Source of the DNA: Coniella vitis
Lineage: Eukaryota; Ascomycota; Sordariomycetes; Diaporthales; Schizoparmaceae
Assembly (NCBI GenBank): GCA_011317545.1
Contig: WUJK01000009.1
Span: forward strand, 1,922,001-1,986,000
Length of the DNA: 64,000 bases
Reading direction: 5' to 3'
Shown in pieces: positions 44,501 through 54,741 of the stretch. The translations under genes and the position numbers were made by a program. Every line of letters begins with the position of its first letter. Position 1 is the stretch's first letter. The notes under the pieces are model-generated. The model was not told the DNA's origin, did not search any database, and saw only the letters and a program-made list of their open reading frames with translations.

Positions 44501-46129
44501 TGGGGCGCGCAGCAAGTCAACCTCTCGCCCGGCGACAGGCCTGCCGATGTGTACAGCGCCGTCGCGGACCTGGTGCGACAGGACGTGGTCAAGGATGCCG
44601 AGGTTGGCAACCCTATTGCATTGGCTTTCCAGGACAAGATCAAACGCAAAGTCGTCAAGCAGACTGTCATGACCAATGTCTACGGTGTTACGTTCACTGG
44701 AGCCAAGAAACAGGTTCTTAAGCAAATTGAGGCACTGTACCCCAATATTGAAAAGGAGACTGGCATTGAGCCCGGCCTGATTGCGAGTTATATCACCGGC
44801 AAGATTTTCCAGGCCCTATCGACCATGTTCCGAGGAGCCCACGATATCCAGTATTGGCTCGGTGAGATTGGTGGCAGAGTCTGTCGGGCCTTGACCCAAG
44901 AGCAGGTTGCGTCCATTGCTAGCGACAAACCTATGCCGAACGGGCAAAAGACCAAGGAAATGACCACGCGAGCTGACCTAACCAATATGTGTCGGTCTAC
45001 CATCATCTGGACTACTCCGTTGCGCATGCCAGTCGTCCAGCCCTACCGCAAAGACAGCAGTAAGGTCATCAAGACGTGCATGCAGAGTCTCATTCTCCAG
45101 AACCCGAACCACTATGACCCCGTCAATCGCCGCAAGCAGCTCCAGGCGTTCCCGCCCAACTTTATTCATTCACTCGACGCCAGCCACATGCTTCTTTCTG
45201 CGCTCGAGTGTGACGCGCTTGGGCTCAGCTTTGCTGCTGTGCACGACTCGTTTTGGACGCACGCTGCAGATGTTGACACGATGAACCGCGTGCTTCGCGA
45301 CGCCTTTATCCGCATTCACCAAGAGGACGTTATCAAGCGGTTACTGTCTGAGTTTGAGCAGCGTTACAAGGGCGGTCTGTACTCGGCCCACGTCGACAAG
45401 GCCTCACCGGCCGGCAAAGCTATTGCTAAGTGGCGCCGTGAGGCCAAGCGCTTTACCACAGCCAAGGAGGAAATTATCATGGAGAAGGAGCGGCTTGACC
45501 TCTTGAACTCGGATGATCCCGCCGAGCAGGAGAAGGGTCGCGCCATGGTCACGCCTGCGAGCATATATGCTCAATATAGCACGGATAATAGCGATATTGT
45601 CACAGAGAGCCTTGAAGGTACTGGCTTGGGCAGTATCTCGTCGGCCAAGGGTGCTCTGGCCGGCAGCGATATTCCAGACGGCGCTGTGGCGGATGAGTCC
45701 TTGGTTGAGGGTGAGGACGGCGCTACTGTAGCTGCTGCGTCTGATTATGAAGGAGAAGACCACCATGACCACGAAGGCGAAGAGGAGCACCACGAGCACG
45801 AGGCCGAGGCCGCTGAGGATGAATACCACAACGCCGAGGAGCAGCAGCAATCACAACAACCGCCGGAAAGGAAACACCTTCAATCAGAAGATCAATACAG
45901 ACACGCCCGGCACCTCGGCCGTAACACGTTGCGGGAGCGCGACCCGCTCGCGTTTTTCAACAAGTACTCGCAAGAGTCCCTGTTCAAGAACGCCATCAGC
46001 ATCAAGCCTATTAAGAAGCCCGTCAAGAGCATCACGGCAGTCTGGTTGCCACTTTCTTTCCCGGAAGTGCCGGAAAAGGGAGACTTTGACGTGAATGAGC
46101 TGCGCAAGAGCGATTACTTCTTTTCGTAA
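41561..46129 (+). CDS. rpo41: Mitochondrial DNA-directed RNA polymerase (Rpo41)
   Basis: An uninterrupted frame of 1522 residues from the ATG at 41561. The N-terminus (MFVRTNLSRHNYRLGRAVAR) is a mitochondrial presequence; residues about 140-600 are the N-terminal extension with helical repeats. The T7-like polymerase domain covers about 800-1300, with DFRGRAYPVP (about 843), HQDGTCNGLQHYAALGG (about 962; the Asp is a catalytic metal ligand), the finger helix KRKVVKQTVMTNVYG (about 1028, catalytic Lys and Tyr) and HDSFWTH (about 1227; second catalytic Asp). It transcribes the mitochondrial genome together with an Mtf1/TFB2M-type factor. An Ala/Glu-rich insertion lies at about 530-590. A long acidic, His-rich insertion at about 1306-1458 (for example HHDHEGEEEHHEHEAEA) precedes the conserved C-terminal end, which closes with DYFFS. 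All catalytic residues are present. Confidence 0.97.
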   Translation: MFVRTNLSRHNYRLGRAVARLSSICDLPCPPRAPIASTSLSSSSSSQPQSHTSLPLSAQPAQRRSLYTQHKTRPRRPSSSLQAVASHGSERTLATAVEEISNSRLQNEPALYNLRPFNASEAMILPEPKPRPPSGRSTTSGVPGDVEVAIPVFQACLQVGKLERAAMMLKRLNVIHGFDVEQLLDLHNQYLRAFIQQAKNDANAVKTQDLHAWYEVHIHERGLPQTPETIAYMLKASIMSTPQGDSRLKRLIERYMGMVPLDQGLDVLYCTDILSDADIAVVTEKYPEYNIAAYDDAEGMLDGPATSETEDGLVVHPAKDEGAVPGSAVPEVLETPQKGSGLRTIKSTLQVFKKMKDGYDISKLPMHERREFQARLESDCIDAAIERWRETDESLRKLGLNTALNTSSMSASLFTWHQDLETHIKKEFKLIQRAEAANKKSEEDADRCMYGPVLMQSDPARLAAVTILTCLNGIAYSGSDKGVSLSIIIGHIARSVEEDITTSTWAAASKARVQDQKLEWLRNKLKKKHQEAQDAQAAAAAEASSDAVENNQAVDAALEAAQDADIEAAEEAAIQGHESQGAMDLEAGQEEPAPRLADIPKQPEKDRLRSWPLTLRTKIGALLLNGLAQVAKIRVVRTHPETGEKVASYQPAFSHTHQFRRGRRMGVLMAHPVLAEQMRKEPNGDFLARHLPMVVEPRPWTKFDQGGYLESPVSLIRMKSGEQDQKDYAKAALERGDFDQVLRGLDVLGRTAWRINRPVFEVFLEAWNSGEALAKIPPLNPDLKVPPEPEASADPLARRLWQKTLKLAHNLKMSYHSVRCYMNFQLEIARAFRDQEFFFPHNIDFRGRAYPVPTYLNHMGADNVRGILRFSKGKELGERGLMWLKVHLANVHGFDKASLKEREAFADAHREDILDSANNPLTGKRWWLEAEDPWQCLASCFELKAALECPDPTKYVSHMPIHQDGTCNGLQHYAALGGDTWGAQQVNLSPGDRPADVYSAVADLVRQDVVKDAEVGNPIALAFQDKIKRKVVKQTVMTNVYGVTFTGAKKQVLKQIEALYPNIEKETGIEPGLIASYITGKIFQALSTMFRGAHDIQYWLGEIGGRVCRALTQEQVASIASDKPMPNGQKTKEMTTRADLTNMCRSTIIWTTPLRMPVVQPYRKDSSKVIKTCMQSLILQNPNHYDPVNRRKQLQAFPPNFIHSLDASHMLLSALECDALGLSFAAVHDSFWTHAADVDTMNRVLRDAFIRIHQEDVIKRLLSEFEQRYKGGLYSAHVDKASPAGKAIAKWRREAKRFTTAKEEIIMEKERLDLLNSDDPAEQEKGRAMVTPASIYAQYSTDNSDIVTESLEGTGLGSISSAKGALAGSDIPDGAVADESLVEGEDGATVAAASDYEGEDHHDHEGEEEHHEHEAEAAEDEYHNAEEQQQSQQPPERKHLQSEDQYRHARHLGRNTLRERDPLAFFNKYSQESLFKNAISIKPIKKPVKSITAVWLPLSFPEVPEKGDFDVNELRKSDYFFS

Positions 46130-46783
46130 GCTGTTTTGCGTTTGCGTTGTCTCTTTTGGTGAGCTAGGCGACTATACTATGTCTTGGGGGCTCTGTCGAT
46201 GCCTTGACAAATGCCATTGGGCAAAAGGGATCAAAACCAACGAAACAAAGTTGAGGGCAGGGGAATGGTTCACCTTCTTATAGCAGCATTGCGTGGCGTT
46301 TCTGTGTATGTTAAGAGAACTTGGTTAAGGACATTCTGCTCGTTTATGGATTGGATTTGATAGGTTTAGTATGGGGGCGTTTTGTTGCCTCGGATTTCAA
46401 AAGTTTTGAAAAAAAAAAAAATATTCATTTAGTATTATAAATTCTGATGATATATATACATTTGAATCGTCGAGGTGCCTGGTTTCTGTTGTGTAGGCAA
46501 TTTTCTGTTTGGTTTCTTTTTATCTTTCAATTGCTGTCGAAAGACCTGAAGGGTTGTGGTTGAGCTCAAAGCGTATTTGGCAAAATACTCAGCAAATGTG
46601 ACTGTCATCATCTCCTTTGGATAAAATGGACCGTGCGAATAAGTAGTTGTGGATGGCTTCACAGTCACATATTTATTACGCCCATCAGCATAATCTTCGG
46701 TAACTCGGAATGAGCTGTTGAGGTCTGGCCACACGTGTTTTTTTATGTATCTCACCACTCACAGCTTATACAAATGCTCCAGT
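46130..46783. other. Convergent 3' intergenic region
   Basis: The 654 bp separate the 3' ends of rpo41 and the arc1-like gene. A run of 13 A at about 46409-46421 and TATATATAC at about 46451 suit transcript ends. A minus-strand frame at 46435-46758 is open for 107 codons, reads like protein in places, but lacks an ATG near its start; see findings. Confidence 0.5.
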
Positions 46784-48004
46784 TTATCGTACAGTAGCGC
46801 CCTTGAGGGTCTTGACGGTACAAACACCACCAGCTTCGGTAACCAACTTACCAACTCCCTCCTTGCCACCCAGCTCCTTGACAACACCAGCATCAAACCC
46901 AACCTCAAGCGAGTCAGTCGTCGTGAAGCCAGGCTGGAACATTTCCCACACCTTCTTTTTGGGGTTCAGCTGCTTCTCAGGCTCGCCCTGGAACCCTTCG
47001 AAGAACACGCGCTCACCGGCCTTGGCACCCTCTGGAGGCGCAACAAGCTCGACGGGACCCTTGTGGTCATCGACCTCGCCTTCCTTGAGACGCGGGCTAG
47101 CGGCAAGCACCATGGCGCAGGACTTGATGCCGCGCATCTTGACGGGCTTGAGGTTACACACGACAACGACCTTGCGGTTCTGCATTTCCTCGAGGGGGAT
47201 GAGACCATTGAGGCCAGAGCAAACGGTGCGCGTTACTTGGCCTTCATACTCCTCCGTGTCGGGGGTGCCCGGGGCGTCGCCCATGGCGATGGTCGAGACG
47301 AACAGGGAGTCGGCTTCGGGATGCTTGATGGCCTTGAGGATGTGGCCTACGCGGAGGTCGATCAGGCAAGGAGAAGGAGGTGCGGCGGGGGCAGCAGGGG
47401 GCTTTTGTTGCTTGGGAGCCTTTTCTTTCTTTTCCTTCTTCTTTTGTTGGCCCTGCTGGGCGGCAGCGGCGGCGGCGGGGGCTTCGCCAGTGACGGCTGC
47501 GATAACAGTATCCTTTGCTTCCACAAGCTTTTCCTTGGTGCGGTCGACGAGGGTCTTTTGCTCGCCTCCCTCGGTGGCAGCCGCGGCAGCCTTCTCCTTC
47601 TTGAGGCGCTCCTTCTCAGCCTTGGCGTCGACAGGAGGCTTGACGTAGAGAATCTCGTCGGCATTGACGGCAAGCTTGTCGCCCTCGGCAACGCTCAGGC
47701 CGAAAACGGGGCTGTTCTGCACAAAGTCGAGGTGGCGCACAATGTTTGGGTGGCCGGCCTCACCGGTGCGCTCCTCGGGGGACCAGTTCTTGACGGTGGG
47801 GGCAAGGACATTGTAGATTTCGACATCGGCCTTGGAGGGTTTGGCGCCGAGGAGGGTGGTCCGCGAGGCGAGGTGGGTGTTGAGGGCCTCGAGAATGGAG
47901 GAAGTCTCGACACCCGAAGTCTTGAGGCGGTCGGCTGTGGTGAGCCATTGCTGGATCTCGGCCTCCTCGGTGGGAGTGTAGGTTTGGGATGCGATGGCGG
48001 CCAT
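46784..48004 (-). CDS. arc1: Arc1-like tRNA-binding cofactor of aminoacyl-tRNA synthetases
   Basis: 406 residues from the ATG at 48004 (MAAIASQTYTP); the frame upstream begins only with TTG. Residues about 5-100 resemble the GST-C-like helical module by which Arc1 binds synthetases. A linker of about 125-210 is rich in Lys, Ala and Glu and contains KKKEKKEK, the kind of basic tether that adds general tRNA affinity. Residues about 212-380 are a tRNA-binding OB fold of the EMAPII/Trbp111 type, starting CLIDLRVGHILKAIKHPEAD and including SGLNGLIPLEEMQNRKVVVV and LKPVKMRGIKSCAMVLAA. The C-terminal extension matches EMAPII-like proteins. In yeast, Arc1 delivers tRNAs to MetRS and GluRS in the cytosol. 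Some fungal proteins of this kind are annotated by G4-nucleic-acid binding (G4p1). The gene is divergent from the irc5-like gene. Confidence 0.88.
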   Translation of the reverse strand: MAAIASQTYTPTEEAEIQQWLTTADRLKTSGVETSSILEALNTHLASRTTLLGAKPSKADVEIYNVLAPTVKNWSPEERTGEAGHPNIVRHLDFVQNSPVFGLSVAEGDKLAVNADEILYVKPPVDAKAEKERLKKEKAAAAATEGGEQKTLVDRTKEKLVEAKDTVIAAVTGEAPAAAAAAQQGQQKKKEKKEKAPKQQKPPAAPAAPPSPCLIDLRVGHILKAIKHPEADSLFVSTIAMGDAPGTPDTEEYEGQVTRTVCSGLNGLIPLEEMQNRKVVVVCNLKPVKMRGIKSCAMVLAASPRLKEGEVDDHKGPVELVAPPEGAKAGERVFFEGFQGEPEKQLNPKKKVWEMFQPGFTTTDSLEVGFDAGVVKELGGKEGVGKLVTEAGGVCTVKTLKGATVR

Positions 48005-48760
48005 GATGGAGGATCGAGACAAACGGGCTGGGGCGGTAGAGAAAGAGTGTACAAAGGCGGCGCTTCGGAGCGCTGGACGGAGAGAAGGTAGGCGGAACAG
48101 TTTGGCTGCTTTGAGAGGCGCTGAGGAGTCAATTCCTCAGGCTTGATACTGTGCTTGATGCGCGTGGTGGCGTAGGAGGGACGAGACGGCTGGTGATAAT
48201 TGGTGGATGGCGGGGTTGAGTCACTAATTTTTCCATGCAAGATGGAACGTTAGTCAGCAACCCCTCCAAAGCACTACAAACCCCCCGTTCCCCGCGAGTT
48301 GGCCGGCTGACTCATGGAAATGTTCGCTTTTCATTAGCATCGGCGTGTCAGGCGGCAGCGCGTCGGATACGCGCCAGGTCATTGACTCGATTATGTCATT
48401 AACTTTTTTTCAGTTCGGAAGCGCTTTGATGCGCGGTAGGCACCCATGACATTTGGATCGTGTGCATAGTTGGTATCGTCGATGCACTCGACACTTTCGC
48501 TTCTCCATGCCTGAATCAGTGATTTCACGCATCGTGCTGTCGCGTCTGGTTTCGGTCCACTTCTGCGTTCAATAATTTCCATCGGCTACTCCGTCATTGT
48601 TCTTTTTATCCAACGTGCTTGCATAGTGCGCCGCCTGTTCTTCGGTGGTGGCAAAACCAATTTATTCTGCAACTTCTTTTGATTAATTGATGCACTTACT
48701 TTGAACTCCGTTCGTCATACATTTTGTCTTCTCCCTTGAGATCCAGCAAATAAAAAGAAA
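48005..48760. promoter_or_regulatory. Shared divergent promoter region of arc1-like and irc5-like genes
   Basis: The 756 bp between start codons hold the 5' leaders of both genes. The right part (48600-48760) is AT- and CT-rich upstream of AAAAAGAAAATG. A minus-strand frame of 63 codons at 48391-48582 has a true ATG but no recognisable family. I see no specific operator. Confidence 0.4.
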
Positions 48761-51601
48761 ATGCCTACACGGACATCATCCTCTACGTCCCAAAGAGACA
48801 ACTCCTCGTCGTCGCCCCCAGCCACAGCCAGCAGTATGCCTTCCTCCCCGCCTGCACCCACTGAAATGGCTGAGGTGGATGAAGATGACTACGTGCCCGA
48901 CCAGCAGCTGGCCAGCGAGGAAAAAGAAGCCCGTAAACGCAATCTCGAGGTCGAAAAGAAGCGCAATGCCTCTCTCAAGCGCAAGCGACGGCCCATAAGC
49001 AAGGCGGACCGCGACAAGAAGGCCAAGGAGCTCGACGACCTCTTGCGCCAGAGCGCGGCGTTTTCGGATATCCTCACCAAGAAAACCCAAGTCCTGGGCC
49101 GTGTGGGCACCTCGCTTGACGGGCAAACGCTGGGCGCGCACGACTTGGAGATGACGGAACAGCCAAAGTGCTTGGTGGGCGGGACAATGCGCGACTACCA
49201 GCTTGAGGGTGTCACCTGGATGAAGGAGGTTTGCGCCCAAGGCATGAGTGGCATTCTGGCGGATGAGATGGGGCTGGGTAAGTGGTCAGCCTGCGAAGAA
49301 TGATCTGCCTACTAGGCCCTAACTGACGACTGCTTTCAGGCAAGACCATCCAGACGATAGGCATTATCGGCAACTTGCGCGAAGTCGAGGACTATCTTGG
49401 TCCCCATCTCATCATTGCTCCCTTGAGCACCTTGTCCAATTGGATCGCAGAGTTTCAGAAATGGGCTCCTTCTATACCTGTCTTGATGTACCATGGCTTG
49501 CCTGAGGAACGCCAGAAGCTGCATAAGACACAGCTGCTGCGGAACCTCAAGGGTGGCAGACCAACCGAGAAATTCCCGGTTGTGTGCACGAGTTACGAGA
49601 TGGTCATCAAGGACAGTCCCTTATTGTCCAAGATTAATTGGGAGCTTATTATCATTGTATGTATTGCCTGTGTTGTCGACATTTTCGGTGTGATGAGGCT
49701 AATGGTTCTTGATTATAGGACGAAGGACACAGAATGAAAAATGCCGAATCGCGTCTCTTCCAAGAAGTTTGCAAGTTTACATCCGCGACCCGTTTCCTCA
49801 TCACTGGCACGCCACTTCAAAACAATCTTAAAGAGCTGTGGTCACTTTTACACTTCCTCATGCCAGCCATCTTCACCGACTGGGAAGCGTTCGAAACATG
49901 GTTTGATTTCTCGGAGCTCGAGGACGAAGAGGGAACAGAGCGATTTGTCCAGGACAAGGCCAACCACGCGCTGGTGAAGAAGATACATACCGTGTTGCAG
50001 CCGCTGCTTCTCCGTCGCGTCAAGGCAGATGTTGCTCATCATCTACCAAAGAAGCGGGAATACGTGTTGTATGCGCCCATGACCAAGGAGCAAACGGATC
50101 TCTACAATATGATTACGGACAAACGTGCCGACACCCGTGCCTACTTGGAAAAAACACTGTTTGAGCGCCTCACCGGGACGACAAATTCACCAGCGGGTTC
50201 CGACAAGGCCACACCTGCCTCGTCGCGTGCCGCCAGTGTAGCCAAGAATGCGGACGATGAGGATGATTCCAAAGCTGCACCGCCCCTTATCAACGGCGGC
50301 AATGCTTTCGACAAGATGATGGGACAGTCGCGCAAGCGGGGCAGACCTGCTCGGAACAGTGCTTCTGCAAAGACCACCAACAAGCGCAAAGAGCCTCCCA
50401 CCCAGGCTCCCACTCCGCTGAAGAAGAGTGTCAAAGCCAATGGCACCAGTACGCCGGCGCGGATAACGCGAGCCTCTGGGCGCAACCAAAATACACGGCA
50501 TTCGTACAAGCTCGACGAGTCGGAGGACGACGATCTCCTTTCAGACGATGGTTTCGAAGCCAAAATTGCAGAAAAGTATGCCGAGGATCACACATCACCA
50601 GAATCAAACACACCTGCCGCAACAGCTGAAGAGACGGAACGTGCAGCGACACTGGAGCTGGCCAAGAAGCAGATTGCGTCCAAAGCGCTCGGCAACCCCA
50701 TGATGCAGCTGCGGCTCGTGTGCAACTCACCCCTGAACTTTTATGACCCCTTTCCCAACGGGGATAATTTTGACGAAACCATCATCACATCGTCTGGAAA
50801 GATGCTCCTCCTTGACCGTCTACTACCCTCTTTATTCGACCGAGGCCACAAGGTCCTTATTTTCTCGCAGTTTCGCACCCAGCTTGATATTCTCACCGAT
50901 TATTGCGTCTTTCGCGGGTGGAACTATTGCCGCATTGACGGCTCCGTCTCGCAAAAGGATCGCCACGAGCAGATTGCATTATTCAACGCGCCAGACTCGG
51001 AATGTAACTTATTCCTTCTTGGCACGCGCGCTGGCGGGCAGGGCATCAACCTTGCCAGCGCAGACACGGTGATTCTCTACGACTCGGACTGGAACCCGCA
51101 GCAGGATCTCCAAGCGCAAGACAGATGTCACCGGATTGGACAGACGAGGCCTGTGATTGTATACCGACTCGCGACCAAGAACACCATTGAGGAGAGCCTG
51201 CTGATGAGTGCTGACGCAAAGCGACGGCTCGAGAAGTTGGTCATTCGGAAAGGGACGTACAGGACGTTGGGGCAAAAGACGCAGCAACAGGAGGAGGACT
51301 TGGATGGGGAGACGTTACGACATTTGTTGTTGAAGGACGGCGAGGTATTTCGTGGTTCGGGCGGGGAGGCGATCCTCAGTGCTGGGGATATCGATGTTTT
51401 GTGCGATCGGTAAGTTTTGGACCCAAAGAGACTCTTTACTCCCCGGATTCGGAGTCGCAGAGACAAGGAAGGCTGGCTAATTTGCGTTCAAACAGGAGCG
51501 ACGCGGCGTACAGTCGTGCTGCCAAGGGCGCGGGCAATGCGGATGGGTACCGTGTCGTCACGACGGGTGCGAATGGGTTGTCTGTTGCTTCGAGTATCTG
51601 A
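48761..51601 (+). CDS. irc5: SNF2-family chromatin remodelling ATPase, Irc5/LSH (DDM1) type
   Basis: Four exons (48761-49277, 49340-49656, 49719-51409, 51496-51601) encode 876 residues; introns of 62, 62 and 86 bp have GTAAGT, GTATGT and GTAAGT donors, and the frame is restored at each. Residues 1-125 are Ser/Pro-rich then basic (KRKRRPISKADRDKKAKEL). The helicase core follows: MRDYQLEGVTWM, Walker A DEMGLGKT (ends at residue 175, split by intron 1), DEGH (279-282, just after intron 2), ITGTPLQNN (about 307), LLRRVKADV, then after an insertion motif IV-VI (GTRAGGQGINLASAD, DSDWNPQQD, QDRCHRIGQTRP at about 746). The insertion (about 430-590) is acidic/basic and contains an AT-hook, KRGRPAR (about 485). 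The family slides nucleosomes; LSH/DDM1 supports DNA methylation and Irc5 supports genome stability and cohesin loading. Neurospora MUS-30 is the fungal relative. Confidence 0.92.
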
Positions 51602-53780
51602 TCTCCAGGGTCAGCCTCTCTTTGTATTATCTGTTTTTTTGGTGCTATCTATCTACCTACATTAGTAGGTAACGTTGTTTTTGAATTCACGCCGGCCTTG
51701 TTACTTTGGGAGCTTGGGAAAGGCAAGTAGGATAGGATTTCAGGGAAAGGAGGACATTGAGCGGCATAGCATTGCGCTTTGTATGGGTTGGTTACATTGA
51801 CGGAACGGTCGGAGACTTGGAGCATATCCATAAACGAAAGCATTACAAAACAGATCACGTCGGCTAGGATGCTAACGTGTTTAGAGGTGTTTATCAAAGG
51901 GACTGTTGGGAGCTGTGAAGAGCTACGCAGGCTCCCGGGTGCCGTCCGCAGAGCCAAAGAGACTCGTGGATGCACAACATTGGCGCTGCCATATACGTCA
52001 ATGTCACAATCAATGACTTGAACAATACCGCCAAACGACAGCTGACGGCTGAAACTGTGCCTCGAGCTTTCTATTCTAAAATGATAATCTCGATGCTGGA
52101 AGAAAAGAATACAACGAACAAAACAAAGCCAAAAAAAATAACAATGATCCCAAGTATGCAACGTTACAGCTGCAAAGAGAGGGGAAAATCGAAGATCTTT
52201 TACTATTCGCTTGTTTGATGACTTCATGAAGATCCACGTCAAGAGAAGAAGGGAGAGGGAACGTGCCGCCTGTTGTACTGTGTATTGACGGATTCGGCAT
52301 GCCAGGCTGAGCTGAGGGGGTTACACTTTATCCCGCAAACGGCGCCGGTGACTGGGCGGACACTCACCCATTGGCAGTTTGGCAGTCTGGCAGTGCAGGC
52401 CGGGAACGGCGGCGGGACGACTTGTCGCTCGGGACAGGGACTCGGGTTCTTGGTGGTTATGAACATGTGAGAGAGTTGAATTACGCCGTGAGGAACCACA
52501 ATGAATGAGAATGAGTGAGTGATTTATGGGTAAAGGAGGGAAAGAGGTTTAAGGATGGACGATTCGTGGGATGGAATGGAATAGTTGGGTTAAACAATGT
52601 TGTGGGGCCTCAGGATATCAAAAGCCCCCTTGGTCCTGTGATTCACGCGAGAGGGTGGCCTCAATGACCTCTCGAAATTATTGGCCCTTTCTTGGGGTCA
52701 TTTGGTTTACAAGGTGTCGAGTTGCAGTGTCTTTCCGTGTACGAACGAATTGCTGTTGGATAGCTCGCCATCCTTTGACTTGACGGCCTCCTCTGGTGGG
52801 GAGTGGCACAGCGCATTCTGCTCGCCGATATCGACAACACATCTTATTGTAGGCATGGTGCCCTTGGATTCCGAGCGTAAGAACGGTCAATTGCAATCAG
52901 CATGTAGAGAATCGACTTTCTGGGGGGTCCTTTGCTGGAATGAGGAATAGACTCACACACGAATAGGACAAGAATCCGGTGTGAAAAGACCAATTGGCAT
53001 TCTGTTTACCTTGATTGACACAATGACGTGGGTTGAACTCTGTCCTTGGGTTTCCAACGGTGGACCAAATAAGTTCACTTCATCCGGCGTGGGGTAGAAA
53101 GAATCCATCTGTTCAAAACGTGCTTGGTCGGCTTGTGGGGAGTGTATCTTTGGCCGTGGGACTCATGAAGCATATTGCTGGCTAAAGTGGCTTTGGCCCA
53201 AGCAAGCAAGGAAACAAAACACTACCGCAGCAACATGGTACTGACACGTATCCCGGCCTTTCTTTATTCATCCTGGACTATGGCGACAATGGCATTGTCA
53301 GCCTCACCACATCCATCCCGCCACGAAGACTCGAGGGGACAAAGGGAGAAACACCGAAAAGCTGCGGTGGCCCTGCGTCATATCTTGGAAAGCTGGAAAG
53401 GATCGAAGCCCCCGTTAGTTGGCCCTGACGGCTCCAGGCTCGAGTGTTGTCTCGGGATGGCAATGCCCTTGGGGGCTCTGTGCCGAAAAGACTTGGAACA
53501 AATCTCACAATAGCTGGAGGGGGCGCTGGTCTGGCTTCTTTGGGCCTTTTGGATGAACGTGGCGAGTGCCTGGGCTTGTGATCGTGATCAGTCCTGCCTG
53601 TCTGTGCATGTTTTGGATGCTCAAGAGTGGTTAATATCTCGCTCTGGGTCTGTTTAACGAATTCTCTCCCAGCCTGCTCTTGTCGTTATAACCCAACTTG
53701 GAAGTTGTTCATCGACACCGCAAGGAGTAGGGTACATACCTCACCACCAGTCTCAGCCGCCAGACAACAAACCCGTTGCC
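51602..53780. other. Intergenic region, 2.2 kb
   Basis: No ORF here has a recognisable domain or a convincing start and intron pattern. The longest (minus, 51649-52242) overlaps the end of the helicase transcript and reads as noise. The right end, about 53640-53780, is probably the promoter and 5' leader of the next gene. No RNA gene was recognised. Confidence 0.5.
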
Positions 53781-54706
53781 ATGCCTCTACACAAGCGAAA
53801 ACCACAGCCACTCCCACCAGCACGCTATCCCCCACACAAATGGTGGGAATCTCACCCCGAAGACAGTCCCTCACCAGCCAACTCTTCTAGCGGGCGCGGT
53901 GGTGGTGGTGATATCTCGGTTTCCTCCACCGCCGCCACGACTTACACCACCGCCACCAGCTACACCAACAGCTTGTCGAAACCCGGATCCTCGACCTCGC
54001 ACGGCTCCAAGCTGCGGGCTCTCTTGGGCAGTTTGGGCAGCCATCACTTTTCGCTTCGTCGGTGTCATTGCGGCGTTCATTCGCCCCGGGACGAAGCGTA
54101 CGACGACGATGCTACCAACTCGAGCGTCACCACGGGGACCACCCAATGTGCTTCCAGTTCCGACGACGAAGGCGGCAAAATGGGACAAGACGGGCGTCAT
54201 CGAGTTCGCGCCAGCCATTCTAGAGGCAGGGCACGCGCGTATGCAGAGGACCACAGCGATACCTACGATGATATCAAAGCATGGCTTGCACAGCGCAGGC
54301 GCCGGGACCTTGCCCAGCGTCAACCACGTCACCGCGTCGCCTTGCCCTCGGCTACCAGTTGTAATAATAACGACAACGACAACGACAACAACGCAGCCAA
54401 GGATGCCTCTAAAGCTGCTGGTGATGGTGATGGTGATGGTGGCGGTGGCAGGCAACCGCGACGGCGTTACTACCAAATCCAGTGGCGGGATGACCCTGAG
54501 CATGTCGCTGTCTCGTCGTCCTCGTGTCCTTCTGCTTCTGTGTATGCGCGGTCGGCGCAGGCGAAACTCAGGATGTTACCTGGTGTGGGCACGCTGGTGC
54601 CGACCGAGAGCGAGTATCCGCGGGACATGGCGGCGACGATGAGTCGGAATGTGAGGGATGCTTTGAAGCGGCTGGAGGCGGAGCAAGCGAACGATGCTGG
54701 GGACAG

Positions 54707-54741
<35 letters not shown>

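Noticed and set aside
48391..48582. 63-codon minus-strand ORF with a true ATG in the arc1/irc5 intergenic region
   Set aside because: Composition is reasonable, but no family, no conserved motif and a promoter location; not enough to call a gene.
51649..52242. 197-codon minus-strand frame
   Set aside because: Reads as noise, with no recognisable segment, and overlaps the 3' end of the helicase transcript.
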